Positions 8,759-17,973 of a stretch of DNA of 64,000 bases are shown piece by piece; position 1 is the stretch's first letter, and every line of letters begins with the position of its first letter. Below the pieces are notes generated by a model, which did no database searches, was not told where the DNA came from, and was given only the letters and a program-made list of their open reading frames with translations. Origin of the DNA: Oceanospirillaceae bacterium (GTDB taxonomy: Bacteria > Pseudomonadota > Gammaproteobacteria > Pseudomonadales > Balneatricaceae); assembly GCA_013215505.1 (NCBI GenBank), contig JABSQZ010000001.1:602043-666042 (forward strand), read 5' to 3'. A program made the translations under genes and the position numbers.

Positions 8759-9954
8759 ACTTCTAGATTCCAACTGGAAAATCTTTTCATACTCATCATC
8801 AGCAGCAACGGCACCGCCAACGACAGCAGCACTACCGCAACCGCAATCGGCGCCGACAAATCACTCTGCTGAACCAATACTATGATGACAGAGGCCCCCA
8901 CCATCTGAATAAAGCCCAGTAGCGCGGAAGCCGTTCCCGCCCTATCCGCAAAGCCCGCCAACGCCATACTAGTTGCAGGACCTAATAACAGCGACAAACC
9001 CATGCTCAGAAACATAACCGGCAACATGAAGGCCAGCGCAGCTAGCAGTTTATGGCTAATTACCAACAATTGAAAACCGATCAATAATGTAGCTGCAAAC
9101 ATCATCAAACAGAGCGCCGCAACTACCATTTTCCTGTTGCCGAATCGACTGATCAACAGCGGCGCGACAAAACAACAGATAATACTAGCGCCTGCATTTA
9201 AACCAAACAGCACACTAAAAGTGGTTGCAGACACCCCTAGATGCTGCATCAGCCAGATCGGCGCATAGCTTACATAACTCAAGATTCCCGCCAGTGCAGA
9301 CATGCAACACAGCGCATAGAAGATAAAATACCTGCTGCACAACACCGGTCGGTACTGCTGCCAATTATAGAGCCTGCCAGATTTAGCAACCTCGGCCGAG
9401 GCCATTAATGTTTCGGGCAGAAACCTCGCCACCAAACACAACACCAGCAGTGCATAACTTCCCATAAACACAAAAGTGGAGCGCCAGCCAAAAGACTCGG
9501 CCAGCGCACTGCCAAAAATAGGTGCCAGCGCCGGGATCACACTAAGCACCCCATTCAAATAACTATACACTTTACTGCTGCGCTCATAACTATAAGTATC
9601 GCGCACTATACTAAAAATAATCACCGAAATAGCACAGGCAGCAAAGCCTTGCAGCATCCTGACCAGTTGCATCATCAATATATCAGCAACCATACTGGCA
9701 GCAAAACTTGAGAGCAAGTACAGAGCCAGCCCCAACAATGCAACAGGCCTGCGCCCGTATCTATCAGCGAGAGGACCGACAACAACCTGCCCCAATCCCA
9801 TAGCCAAAAAGAACAGCGAGATAGTTGATTGAATCTGACTATTAGAGGCCTGCAGCTCCCCCGCCATTTGCACCACAGATGCCAGATAGATATCGATAGC
9901 CATAGGACTCAACACCACCATGGTCATCAAAAGAGCTAAAATATAACGTTGCAT
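8749..9954 (-). CDS. Bcr/CflA-type drug-resistance MFS transporter
   Basis: A 12-transmembrane major facilitator exporter (about 401 residues), probably expelling drugs or metabolites by proton antiport. The start MQRYILALLMTMVVLSPMAIDIY and the loop GPLADRYGRRPVALLG are typical of the Bcr/CflA branch (DHA1). I chose ATG at 9952-9954 because it begins this conserved first helix; upstream in-frame codons would add a low-quality leader. No strong ribosome binding site is visible. The gene lies downstream of mlaA on the same strand, with period-7 array 2 between them. Substrate is unknown. Confidence 0.88.
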   Translation of the reverse strand: MQRYILALLMTMVVLSPMAIDIYLASVVQMAGELQASNSQIQSTISLFFLAMGLGQVVVGPLADRYGRRPVALLGLALYLLSSFAASMVADILMMQLVRMLQGFAACAISVIIFSIVRDTYSYERSSKVYSYLNGVLSVIPALAPIFGSALAESFGWRSTFVFMGSYALLVLCLVARFLPETLMASAEVAKSGRLYNWQQYRPVLCSRYFIFYALCCMSALAGILSYVSYAPIWLMQHLGVSATTFSVLFGLNAGASIICCFVAPLLISRFGNRKMVVAALCLMMFAATLLIGFQLLVISHKLLAALAFMLPVMFLSMGLSLLLGPATSMALAGFADRAGTASALLGFIQMVGASVIIVLVQQSDLSAPIAVAVVLLSLAVPLLLMMSMKRFSSWNLEVPG

Positions 9955-10052
9955 AATACTTAATCTAGAAGAGGAAAAAAAAGAAGCACATATCAAAGAT
10001 ATGCACAAAAACAGGCAGCGCTCATACAAACATACAACACCACCTCTCACAA

Positions 10053-10122
10053 ACTTACGACTTACGACTTACGACTTACGACTTACGACTTCCAACTTCC
10101 AACTTCCAACTTCCAACTTCCA
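10053..10122. repeat. Period-7 tandem array 2 (10 units)
   Basis: On the plus strand there are exactly five ACTTACG followed by five ACTTCCA units (70 bp), then a truncated ACTA. The array lies 17 bp beyond the mlaA stop codon (14 bp if the partial unit is counted) and about 98 bp before the exporter's start codon. On the mlaA transcript the order is TGGAAGT x5 then CGTAAGT x5. Both unit types also occur in array 1. Confidence 0.95.
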
Positions 10123-10139
10123 ACTAATCATCATGCTGC

Positions 10140-10826
10140 CTAAAAATCATCCTCATCAAACACTTCTTCAATCACACCATCATCAACCGCCAGCTGCCTC
10201 AGCCCCAGATAAGCATCGCGAATAAAGATATACTCATCACCGATGATCAAGGTTTCATATTTAAATAACTGAGCACGGGCATTTACTGCCCTTATAATCA
10301 AACCGCGATCACGGGTACTGGCATCATCAACATAGCTCCAGGCATCCAGTGGCACAAAACTAGCCGGTGCATCCCGCAAAGTACTGGGCCCAAAAAACGG
10401 CAACACTACATAGGGGCCCGATGGCACACCCCAGGCTCCCAGAGTCTGACCAAAATCTTCGTGATTCTTTTGCAAGCCCATATGGGTAGCCACGTCCAAT
10501 ATCCCGGCCAAACCTACGGTAGAGTTAAAAATCACCCGCGAAAAATCAACACTGGCATCTTTAAACTTAAACTGCAGTACATTATTTACCATAGTGCCGA
10601 CATCACGAAAGTTTCCGAAAAAATTACTCACCCCGGTTTCCACAATATCCGGCGCTATTGCCTTGTAACCTTTAGCCAGCGGATTAAACAACACAGTATC
10701 AAAGGCTTTATTAAAGCCATACACCGCCCTATTCAATCCCTCTAATGGATCCGTTAGCTCTTCGGCATTAACATTAGCCGCAAACAACATACACAAGCCA
10801 ACAATACAGCATTTAACTTTTTTCAC
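10140..10826 (-). CDS. mlaA: MlaA (VacJ) phospholipid-asymmetry protein, with type I-like signal
   Basis: MlaA sits in the outer membrane and removes misplaced phospholipids from the outer leaflet, passing them to MlaC. The family core is clear: DPLEGLNRAVYGFN, FFGNFRDV, FGQTLGAWGVPSGPY and PFFGPSTLRD. The 228 residues begin with a signal peptide (MKKVKCCIVGLCMLFAANVNA). No canonical lipobox is seen; VGLC does not fit the usual -1 residue. It may therefore be a soluble or differently anchored protein, whereas the E. coli protein is a lipoprotein. No other mla genes are adjacent. Its stop is closely followed by period-7 array 2. Confidence 0.92.
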   Translation of the reverse strand: MKKVKCCIVGLCMLFAANVNAEELTDPLEGLNRAVYGFNKAFDTVLFNPLAKGYKAIAPDIVETGVSNFFGNFRDVGTMVNNVLQFKFKDASVDFSRVIFNSTVGLAGILDVATHMGLQKNHEDFGQTLGAWGVPSGPYVVLPFFGPSTLRDAPASFVPLDAWSYVDDASTRDRGLIIRAVNARAQLFKYETLIIGDEYIFIRDAYLGLRQLAVDDGVIEEVFDEDDF

Positions 10827-10915
10827 TTAGCTCTCACCTTCACTTACCTACTTCCATTTCAGATATCCTGAATTCTAGCACATGGCAAAACTACTGATGC
10901 AAATTTTTGACAAAA

Positions 10916-10943
10916 AAAAAAGACTCCCTAAGGAGTCTTTTTT
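10916..10943. terminator. Intrinsic terminator of the porin gene
   Basis: GACTCC-CTAA-GGAGTC is flanked by an A-run and a T-run, so it can work on both strands. It lies 24 bp after the minus-strand porin stop and isolates that gene from mlaA. Confidence 0.85.
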
Positions 10944-10967
10944 AACTTTTAAACTGAAATAATCAGA

Positions 10968-11930
10968 TTAGAAGTTGATGTTGTAACGCAGTTTAACGGC
11001 ATCTTTCTTACCAGCTGCTTCAGCATCTACATTATAAGAGATAGCTGCAAAAGTTACAGATGCATTTCCGCCTAGAGCGTAAGTCGCATCAAATGCAACC
11101 ATTTTCTGCTCAACAGAACCAGTCTCAGTTGACTCGTGCTGTAGCTTAAGAGTTACCTTATCGTTAAGCGCGTAAGATCCGCCAATTGCGTAGCCTTTAG
11201 CGTCGTCACCAGTTTTAGCTTTCTGAGTTGAGTAACGTGCACCAAGATTGAATCCAGCAACCTTACCAGAAACAGAGACACCGTAGTTAGAATCGCCTTC
11301 AGAAGCAGGAACAGCAGCTGTTGAAGCATTGGTAGTAGTGCTGTCCGGAGTGAATGTTTCCGCTACAGCAACAGTATCAGCTGATTGACCAGCACCTACA
11401 GTAACGCCCCAGTTGTCTGCGTCGTAAGAAACAGAAGCACCGAAAGCGTTGCCTGCCTGTCCGTCAGAAGTATCAACGTTACCCATACCTACAGCAAATT
11501 TAAGACCGTTGTAGTTAGCAGATTCGAAAGAGATACCACCAGCAGAGAAACCAGAGTCCATGTGTACGAAAGTACCAGAGTACAATCCGAATTCAGTACG
11601 GTCTTCTACGCCTTCGTTAGGGTTTCCACCGTCACCCATAACAATCTTACCGAAATCGCCAGAAACATATACAGTAGACTTGTGGATGTTTACAGATCCG
11701 TCAGTTGCTGTAGCGTTAGTACGAATGAAGTAACCAGCTGTTAGGCCGCTATCCATTGTCTCTTCGCCTTTAAAGCCGAAACGGATACGAGTGATGTCAC
11801 TAACAACATCTGTAGCATCTTCTTTAGTGATATCATAACGGATCTGACCGAAAAGAGTTGCGTCTGCTTGAGCAACCATTGGTGCAGTCAGTGCGCCAGC
11901 TACTGCTAGAGCGATAATTGACTTTTTCAT
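10968..11930 (-). CDS. Outer-membrane porin (Gram-negative trimeric type)
   Basis: A general diffusion porin forming a beta-barrel in the outer membrane. The 320 residues begin with a signal peptide (MKKSIIALAVAGALTAPMVAQA, cleavage after AQA) and end in the classic terminal Phe (YNINF). Alternating hydrophobic strands with GD/NG turns run throughout (TLFGQIRYD, RFGFKGEE, YGVSVSGKVAGFNLGARYS). Its codon use looks more biased than that of its neighbours, as expected for a very abundant protein. It is a single-gene unit with its own terminator. The ribosome binding site AAGGGGAAAAA precedes the ATG at 11930. Selectivity cannot be predicted. Confidence 0.93.
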   Translation of the reverse strand: MKKSIIALAVAGALTAPMVAQADATLFGQIRYDITKEDATDVVSDITRIRFGFKGEETMDSGLTAGYFIRTNATATDGSVNIHKSTVYVSGDFGKIVMGDGGNPNEGVEDRTEFGLYSGTFVHMDSGFSAGGISFESANYNGLKFAVGMGNVDTSDGQAGNAFGASVSYDADNWGVTVGAGQSADTVAVAETFTPDSTTTNASTAAVPASEGDSNYGVSVSGKVAGFNLGARYSTQKAKTGDDAKGYAIGGSYALNDKVTLKLQHESTETGSVEQKMVAFDATYALGGNASVTFAAISYNVDAEAAGKKDAVKLRYNINF

Positions 11931-12263
11931 GTAATTTTTCCCCTTAAATATTCATTTACTAGTAGTGAATTTTAGTTCTAGTTTTCTTTTAGTGCGTTAT
12001 CCGGCTCGAGTATAGTCGGTAACGCCCTAGAAAAATACTATAGTTTTAGAATAATTTAAACACCTGACAAACGTTTTTATTTGTATAAGGGCATTTATAT
12101 TCAATTTGTTACTACAACATCTAGAAGATAGATAATTTGTTGGAAACTTTCAGCTATCACTATAAGTTGTTGTTTTTGGTTTGCGGCATTACAGCATAAG
12201 CACAATAACAGTGCAACCTTTTAAATAAGTTCCCATTATTGGTATATATTTTTATTATTGCCC
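11931..12263. other. porin/hrpA intergenic region
   Basis: This 333-bp AT-rich region has no gene. It must carry the porin promoter on the minus strand. TTGTCA (complement near 12066-12071) is a possible -35 element, but the downstream -10 spacing is not clean, so I do not call it. It is also the trailer of the minus-strand hrpA gene, with no clear terminator there. Confidence 0.5.
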
Positions 12264-15200
12264 TTAAAGGTCTATTTCACGCCACTTCTGCTGCATTTTT
12301 TTCTCGGACACACTCTGATTAGTGCCCAGCTGTTGCGAGAACAGTGAAATACGATACTCTTCAATCAACCAGCGATATTCTGCTAATTCAGGGTGTATTT
12401 CATCGCGTCCCAGACACTGCTGAATTTTATCCTGCAAGCGACTTTCCATGGCGTTTAGCTGCCCGGATAACAGTTTCTGCCTCGGCAGATCCCGCTGATA
12501 CTTTTCCAGGCGAATTTGCATGCTTTTCATATATCTTGTGTATTGCTCTAACCTGTACCACGAGATAAGGGATAAGTAGTCTTTGGCAAACAGTCGATCC
12601 AACTGCTGTTTCATATCCGAGACTACAGTGATAGTGCTGAGCAATTGCGACCCGGACAATTGCTTTTGCAGTTGATGATATTGACGATGCAGCTGATGCA
12701 CTCGTTCGGCTATTTTGCCCAGCCAAAGGCTGTATTCAGCACTGCTTTTGACCTTGGCTAAACGAGCCTGATACTCAGCCTCAGTGCGCGGCAAGCTCTG
12801 CTGCAGACTCAACGCTTCTCGCAAAGCGAATGAATGAATTTCATTTTCAAGTTGTTTTTTGGTGAATTTTTTTCCAACGAACAAGGTGCTTTCGGTAATT
12901 TTGGGGATGTTAGCACGCGGCTTCTTTAACACTGACACTAACGCTAAGCTAGCCAGTTGGTTGATGGCAGTGATACTTATACTGTCCGCATAACCTTTTT
13001 GCATAGTTAAAATCAGATCGACTGTCTGCCCGTTTTTTTTCAATGCCGGCCAGGCAACAACCTTAATACCGCCCTGTTTAGTTTCGATAGTCTCAGCCAA
13101 CTCACCGAAGTTCCAGCTACTCAAGCCGGTTTTACCCCAGGCCTGAGTTCCCTGCTGTTGCAATTCTGTGTCGACCAATGTGGCATATTGATCGTAGAGT
13201 GACTCGATATCCCTACTCTGGCTAATCTCTTTGGCGTCGTTGTCGATCAGCTTAATATTGAACTGTAAGTGTTTGTCCAGTACTGACTGATCAAACTCAC
13301 TCACCTCAAGCCTAACTCCGGTCATGCGCAGCAAATGATGGCACAACTGCTGTATTAAACTGCCATTGGCGAAATTGGCACTTTCTACAAAGGCGCTTAC
13401 GTAGTCGGGGATAGGCACAAAATGCTTGCGGCGCGCTTTTGGTAGCGACTTTAACAGTGCGATGCAGCGCTCTTTAAGCATTCCTGGTACCAACCACTCC
13501 AGGCGTTCTCTGGAAAACTGTTTCAGCAGCGCCACCGGTAAGTGCAGTGAGACACCGTCTTCGTTAACTGTCGGATCAAAATGATAGCTAAGCTCGAGCT
13601 TTACCCCTTTGTATTCGAGCTTATTGGGGTAGTCGCGCTCACTGACATGTTCGCTGGAGCGCTGTAAGACATCAGACTGTTGAAAAAACAGTGCTTTGGG
13701 CTGGCTCAGTTCCAGCTGTTTGCGCCACTTTTCAAAAGCCGCGCCATTAACGACCGGCTGATCATGCAAACTGGCAATTTTTTGCGCATAAAAATCATAG
13801 AGGGTGTCTTCATCGACTAACAAGTCACGCCTTCTGGATTTGGCCTCCAGATGTTCAACCTCTGCCAATAACTGTTGATTGTGCTGAAAAAACGCCGCTT
13901 TAGTATGATAGTGCCCTTCCACCAGGGCCGAGCGGATAAAGATTTCCTGGCTCAATCGCGGATTGATAGCCCCGTAATTGACCACGCGCTTCTGCACTAT
14001 GATCAAACCGAACAGTACCACTTGCTCGTTAGCGGTTACTTGCGCACGGCTCTTTTGCCACTTGGGCTCCAGATAGCTTTTCTTTATTAAGTGCTTAGCC
14101 AGCGGTTCCAGCCACAGCGGATCAATTTTTGCCGCAGTGCGCCCATACAGCTTAGAGGTTTCCACTAACTCACTGACCATCAGCCACTTGGCCGGCTTTT
14201 TATACTGAGTGGAGCCTGGAAAAATCAGAAAACGGCGATTGCGCGCGCCGAGAAACTCTTTATTTTCCTGTTTAAAACCTATATGACTTAGTAATCCGGA
14301 CAACAAAGCAACGTGTACTGCCTGATAACTCGCTGGGGTAGTCTGCTCTTTATAGCCGAGCGACTTACAAGCTAAATGTAATTGGCGGTGCACATCGCGC
14401 CACTCACGCATGCGCATAAAATTCAAAAAGTGTTTGCTGCAATATTTTCGCAACTGACCGGAAGAGAGTTGCTGGCGTTGCACTTCATAGGAGTGCCACA
14501 AGTTAACAAAACTGACGAAGTCGGAATCTTCATCCAGGTACTCACGATGGCAAAGATCCGCAGCCTGTTGTTTATCCAGTGGACGCTCTTTGGGGTCCTG
14601 CACACTTAAGGCACTGGCGATAATCAACACTTCCGCCAGGGAGTTTTGCTGGTTGGCTTCAATAATCATCCGGCCGATGCGCGGATCTACCGGCAGCTTA
14701 GCCAACTGCCGGCCCAGTGGGGTCATGCTTTTTTGTCCATTAACTGCCCCCAGCTCTTCCAGCAATTTAAAGCCATCGGTGATAAAGCGGCTATCCGGCG
14801 GATCGATGAAGGGGAACTTGGCGATATCGCCCAATTTCAAATTGAGCATTTGCAGAATAACGGCCGCCAGGTTAGTGCGCCTGATTTCTGCATCGGTAAA
14901 CTCGCTGCGACCGCTAAAATCTTGCTCAGAGTACAGTCGAATACAAGTGCCGGGAGCAATTCGACCACAGCGTCCCGAGCGCTGATTGGCACTGGCTTGG
15001 GAAATCGCCTCTATCGGTAAGCGCTGTACTTTAGACCTGAAGCTGTAGCGGGAGATCCTGGCAAAGCCGGTATCTATCACATAGCCGATGCCCGGTACTG
15101 TCACTGACGTTTCCGCCACGTTAGTAGCTAAGATAATCCGCCGCGCTGACTGTTGATTAGTTTGAAATATCTTATTTTGCTCACTGACACTGAGTCTGGC

Positions 15201-16214
15201 GTACAGCGGCATGATCAGAGTATTGCGCAACTGTGCTTTTCTCAAGTTCTCTGCCGCCTCTCTGATCTCTCGCTCTCCGGATAGGAAAATCAGAATATCC
15301 CTGGGTGCGTTACTCGCTGCCTGTCGCTGGAATTGTGTTATTTCATCAACGGCATCCAGTATCGCCTGAACTTGCGTTACTTCTTTATTAGTAGCAGTTT
15401 CTTGCTCGCCATTGGCACTGCCGCTTTTTTTCTCGCGTAACAGTGGCCGGTAAAGCACATCCACCGGATAGGTCCGCCCGGATACTTGCAGAATCGGGGC
15501 GCTGTCAAAATGTTGGGAGAATTTCTGCAAATCAATAGTTGCAGAGGTGATTATCAGCTTTAAGTCCGGCCTTTTCGGTAAGATACGTTTGATATAACCG
15601 AGCAGAAAATCGATGTTCAGACTGCGCTCGTGCGCCTCATCCAAAATCAGTACTTGGTATTTTTCCAGTAGCGGATCATGTTGTGTTTCCGCCAGTAAAA
15701 TGCCGTCGGTCATTAACTTGATCAAGGTTGCATCACTGACTTGCTCAGTGAAGCGCACTTGATAACCGACTTTTTGCCCCAGTGTTGAATCCAGCTCTTC
15801 AGCAATTCGCGTGGCAACAGTGCGCGCCGCTAATCTTCTTGGCTGTGTATGGCCTATCAGGCCGCGGGCGCCGTAACCTAATTGCAGACAAATTTTTGGC
15901 AGCTGGGTAGTTTTACCCGAACCGGTCTCTCCGGCGATGATGATCACCTGATGGTTTTTAATCGCCGCTGCTATTTCATCCGCGTGTTCTGCCACAGGCA
16001 AGTCAGCCAGAGTGACCTTGCCAATAATCGCCTGCTTCGCAGCAACTTTGTGTTGCGATTCACGTAATTGTTGCTCAATTTGCTGCAACATTTGATCCGT
16101 CGGCTTATTCTGTCGACAGCGCTGCTGATATTGGTTGATTTTCTGCCGTATTTTGGAGTAAATCTTGGTCTCAGAAAGATCCAGTTGGTTTTGTAAATCA
16201 GCAATAGCAGTCAA
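12264..16214 (-). CDS. hrpA: ATP-dependent RNA helicase HrpA (DEAH box)
   Basis: A large cytoplasmic 3'-5' RNA helicase; the E. coli homologue resolves stalled ribosomes and processes some fimbrial mRNAs. The 1316 residues carry Walker A GETGSGKT (about 95-102), the DEAH box in LILDEAHERSLNIDFLL, the SAT motif (IITSATID) and motif VI QRSGRCGR. The long HrpA-specific C-terminal region (DUF3418) fills the last half. Length is close to the E. coli protein (about 1300). ATG at 16214 gives a full N-terminal helical region. It is transcribed alone. Confidence 0.97.
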   Translation of the reverse strand: MTAIADLQNQLDLSETKIYSKIRQKINQYQQRCRQNKPTDQMLQQIEQQLRESQHKVAAKQAIIGKVTLADLPVAEHADEIAAAIKNHQVIIIAGETGSGKTTQLPKICLQLGYGARGLIGHTQPRRLAARTVATRIAEELDSTLGQKVGYQVRFTEQVSDATLIKLMTDGILLAETQHDPLLEKYQVLILDEAHERSLNIDFLLGYIKRILPKRPDLKLIITSATIDLQKFSQHFDSAPILQVSGRTYPVDVLYRPLLREKKSGSANGEQETATNKEVTQVQAILDAVDEITQFQRQAASNAPRDILIFLSGEREIREAAENLRKAQLRNTLIMPLYARLSVSEQNKIFQTNQQSARRIILATNVAETSVTVPGIGYVIDTGFARISRYSFRSKVQRLPIEAISQASANQRSGRCGRIAPGTCIRLYSEQDFSGRSEFTDAEIRRTNLAAVILQMLNLKLGDIAKFPFIDPPDSRFITDGFKLLEELGAVNGQKSMTPLGRQLAKLPVDPRIGRMIIEANQQNSLAEVLIIASALSVQDPKERPLDKQQAADLCHREYLDEDSDFVSFVNLWHSYEVQRQQLSSGQLRKYCSKHFLNFMRMREWRDVHRQLHLACKSLGYKEQTTPASYQAVHVALLSGLLSHIGFKQENKEFLGARNRRFLIFPGSTQYKKPAKWLMVSELVETSKLYGRTAAKIDPLWLEPLAKHLIKKSYLEPKWQKSRAQVTANEQVVLFGLIIVQKRVVNYGAINPRLSQEIFIRSALVEGHYHTKAAFFQHNQQLLAEVEHLEAKSRRRDLLVDEDTLYDFYAQKIASLHDQPVVNGAAFEKWRKQLELSQPKALFFQQSDVLQRSSEHVSERDYPNKLEYKGVKLELSYHFDPTVNEDGVSLHLPVALLKQFSRERLEWLVPGMLKERCIALLKSLPKARRKHFVPIPDYVSAFVESANFANGSLIQQLCHHLLRMTGVRLEVSEFDQSVLDKHLQFNIKLIDNDAKEISQSRDIESLYDQYATLVDTELQQQGTQAWGKTGLSSWNFGELAETIETKQGGIKVVAWPALKKNGQTVDLILTMQKGYADSISITAINQLASLALVSVLKKPRANIPKITESTLFVGKKFTKKQLENEIHSFALREALSLQQSLPRTEAEYQARLAKVKSSAEYSLWLGKIAERVHQLHRQYHQLQKQLSGSQLLSTITVVSDMKQQLDRLFAKDYLSLISWYRLEQYTRYMKSMQIRLEKYQRDLPRQKLLSGQLNAMESRLQDKIQQCLGRDEIHPELAEYRWLIEEYRISLFSQQLGTNQSVSEKKMQQKWREIDL

Positions 16215-16253
16215 AATCTAATCTCTAAGTAGGCACAAGTTGCAGGTAAATTT

Positions 16254-16307
16254 ATGGCTAAATCAAATGGAAAATTAATAGCTCAATTAAAAGGTAAAGA
16301 GAAATAA
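16254..16307 (+). CDS. Possible 17-residue basic peptide
   Basis: A short open frame (MAKSNGKLIAQLKGKEK) diverges from hrpA and is followed 24 bp later by a long perfect inverted repeat. AGGT at 16244-16247 is a weak ribosome binding site. The peptide is rich in lysine and could be real, but length alone cannot separate it from chance. No function can be assigned. Confidence 0.2.
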   Translation: MAKSNGKLIAQLKGKEK

Positions 16308-16331
16308 GTGGCGAGTATAAATCACAACGGG

Positions 16332-16370
16332 CAACAAACCACTAAAACTACAGCTTTTAGTGGTTTGTTG
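16332..16370. terminator. Long perfect inverted repeat, possible terminator between yafJ-like gene and hrpA
   Basis: A 16-bp perfect stem (16332-16347 with 16355-16370; arms CAACAAACCACTAAAA and TTTTAGTGGTTTGTTG) around a seven-base loop. It lies 18 bp after the stop of the minus-strand amidotransferase gene. No T-run follows on either strand, so it may be a terminator of reduced efficiency, an mRNA-stabilising hairpin or a protein-binding site. Confidence 0.5.
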
Positions 16371-16388
16371 TTAATCCGTAGGGTTATT

Positions 16389-17171
16389 TTACGCGAACTG
16401 CTGGTTGACTAGCTCAGCCAATTTGAAGGTAGCCAGTTCACCGACGGCGATTTTCTGCCATTGCTCGTCATGGGTCAGAGGTTCGGTGGCGATGACTGTC
16501 ACTTTGTCGGTAATTGAGGTTTCGTTAAAGAAATTAACACTGATATCACAATCTTTAAGCCTTGCCTCTCCAAAGGGAGCCTGGCGAGTAATCCATGAGA
16601 GTTTAGTACTATTAAAAGCCAGCAGTAGCTCCGACTCCGCTAACAACATGTTGAAAACCCCGATCGCCCGCAGTTTTTCACAGCACTGGTGGATAAATTC
16701 ACTCAGCGGTTGCTGATCTTGGGGTTTAGTGGGAAATTTGTTGCGCAACTGATCCATCAACCAGCAAAACGCGTATTCACTGTCAGTGCTGCCCACCGGA
16801 AAGTAGTGCTGTAACGGCCAGTCAAACAAACTTTTATCTAACTGTCCATTGTGCGCATAGGTCCAGATATAGCCCCACAACTCGCGACTAAAAGGATGGG
16901 TATTTTCCAAATTGACGCCGCCGACATTGGCCTGGCGGATATGGCTGATAACCAATGTGCTTTTAATCGGGTGGCTTTTAACAAATTCTGCAATTGCTGA
17001 GCTGACACTTGGGTCGGGGTCGTGAAAACTGCGCAGTCCTTTACCTTCATAAAAGCAGATACCCCAGCCATCACGATGCGGGCCGGTACCGCCACCGCGC
17101 TGCATCAAGCCACTAAAGCTAAAGCAAATATCGGTGGGGACATTGGCACTCATGCCTAATAACTCGCACAT
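16389..17171 (-). CDS. Class II glutamine amidotransferase, YafJ type
   Basis: An Ntn-hydrolase glutaminase domain. The nucleophile is Cys2, exposed after Met removal (MCELLGMSANVPTD). HRDGWGICFYEG, SHIRQANVGGV and THPFSRELWGYIWTYAHNG are the family's conserved blocks. The 260 residues are a single domain like E. coli YafJ, without an attached synthetase, so the ammonia acceptor is unknown. The start ATG lies 1 bp after the bactofilin stop, so it forms a tight operon with the bactofilin and M23 peptidase genes upstream. This suggests a wall-related role, but that is inference from context only. Confidence 0.88.
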   Translation of the reverse strand: MCELLGMSANVPTDICFSFSGLMQRGGGTGPHRDGWGICFYEGKGLRSFHDPDPSVSSAIAEFVKSHPIKSTLVISHIRQANVGGVNLENTHPFSRELWGYIWTYAHNGQLDKSLFDWPLQHYFPVGSTDSEYAFCWLMDQLRNKFPTKPQDQQPLSEFIHQCCEKLRAIGVFNMLLAESELLLAFNSTKLSWITRQAPFGEARLKDCDISVNFFNETSITDKVTVIATEPLTHDEQWQKIAVGELATFKLAELVNQQFA

Positions 17172-17172
17172 A

Positions 17173-17973
17173 TTAAAATTTCAACTCTAACAAGGTAGTG
17201 TTCTCATCGACAACTTTAACCTTTGTCTGACGGGAGATCTCATCGGCACTGTGTTTATCTTGCTCAACTGCAGACACTGAATGGTTAACTTGCTGTTTGT
17301 CGCGGCTTTGCTGAGGCTTGTGTACAACGGCTGTTTGATTTTTAGCTGGCTGCGGCTTCGACTCTTTAAGCACTGTCGCTTCACTCACTACTGAGGCCGA
17401 TTTTACCTTAGTTTTTTTATTGATTTTTTCCGACAATGAAGAAATTTTCTTACTCTGTACTGGCTCTGTCTGCAGTTTTTTGGCCTCAATGGCCGCCGCT
17501 TTTTTGTTGGCTTTTTTGTTACTTTTCAGTTCGGGTATCAAAGTAATTTTATCCGGCAAGTCACCAATAATATCCAACTTAGGTTTATCTATGACAATTG
17601 TCTCGGCCAGTAAGTTATCGGCACCGCTCTCACGTCTCTCGCCAATAAACTGAGATTTCGAATCCATGGTCAACTCAACACTGACTATGTTGGCGACTAC
17701 TCGTCCACCTGCAGCAATATGCAGTTGCTGACAGTACACTTCCCCTTCCAGCAACCCACACACAGTGATATTTTTGGCCCTGATAACACCGTTGACCTTA
17801 CCACTTTTACCAATAGATACATTTTCTACCGAAGTAATGTTGCCTTCTACGCAACCATCGATATGCAATTTACCAGTAAAACTCATCTCACCAGAAATTT
17901 TGTTGCCTTTGGCAATAATCGTTAATGCTGTACGTTTTGATTCAGAGGGTACAGATTTTTTAAAGAAGCCCAT
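17173..17973 (-). CDS. Bactofilin-family cytoskeletal protein
   Basis: Bactofilins polymerise without nucleotide into filaments that position cell-wall enzymes. The bactofilin (DUF583) beta-helix spans about residues 18-110, with repeats such as GKLHIDGCVEGNI, SVENVSIGKSGKVNGVIRAKN and GLLEGEVYCQQLHIAAGG. The remaining 150 residues are a Lys/Ser/Gln-rich, probably disordered tail that is longer than usual. The start MGFFKKSVPSE is typical. Its first 52 bp overlap the 3' end of the M23 peptidase gene in another frame. The pairing with a LytM peptidase matches known shape-control loci such as ccmA-csd1 of Helicobacter. Confidence 0.93.
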   Translation of the reverse strand: MGFFKKSVPSESKRTALTIIAKGNKISGEMSFTGKLHIDGCVEGNITSVENVSIGKSGKVNGVIRAKNITVCGLLEGEVYCQQLHIAAGGRVVANIVSVELTMDSKSQFIGERRESGADNLLAETIVIDKPKLDIIGDLPDKITLIPELKSNKKANKKAAAIEAKKLQTEPVQSKKISSLSEKINKKTKVKSASVVSEATVLKESKPQPAKNQTAVVHKPQQSRDKQQVNHSVSAVEQDKHSADEISRQTKVKVVDENTTLLELKF

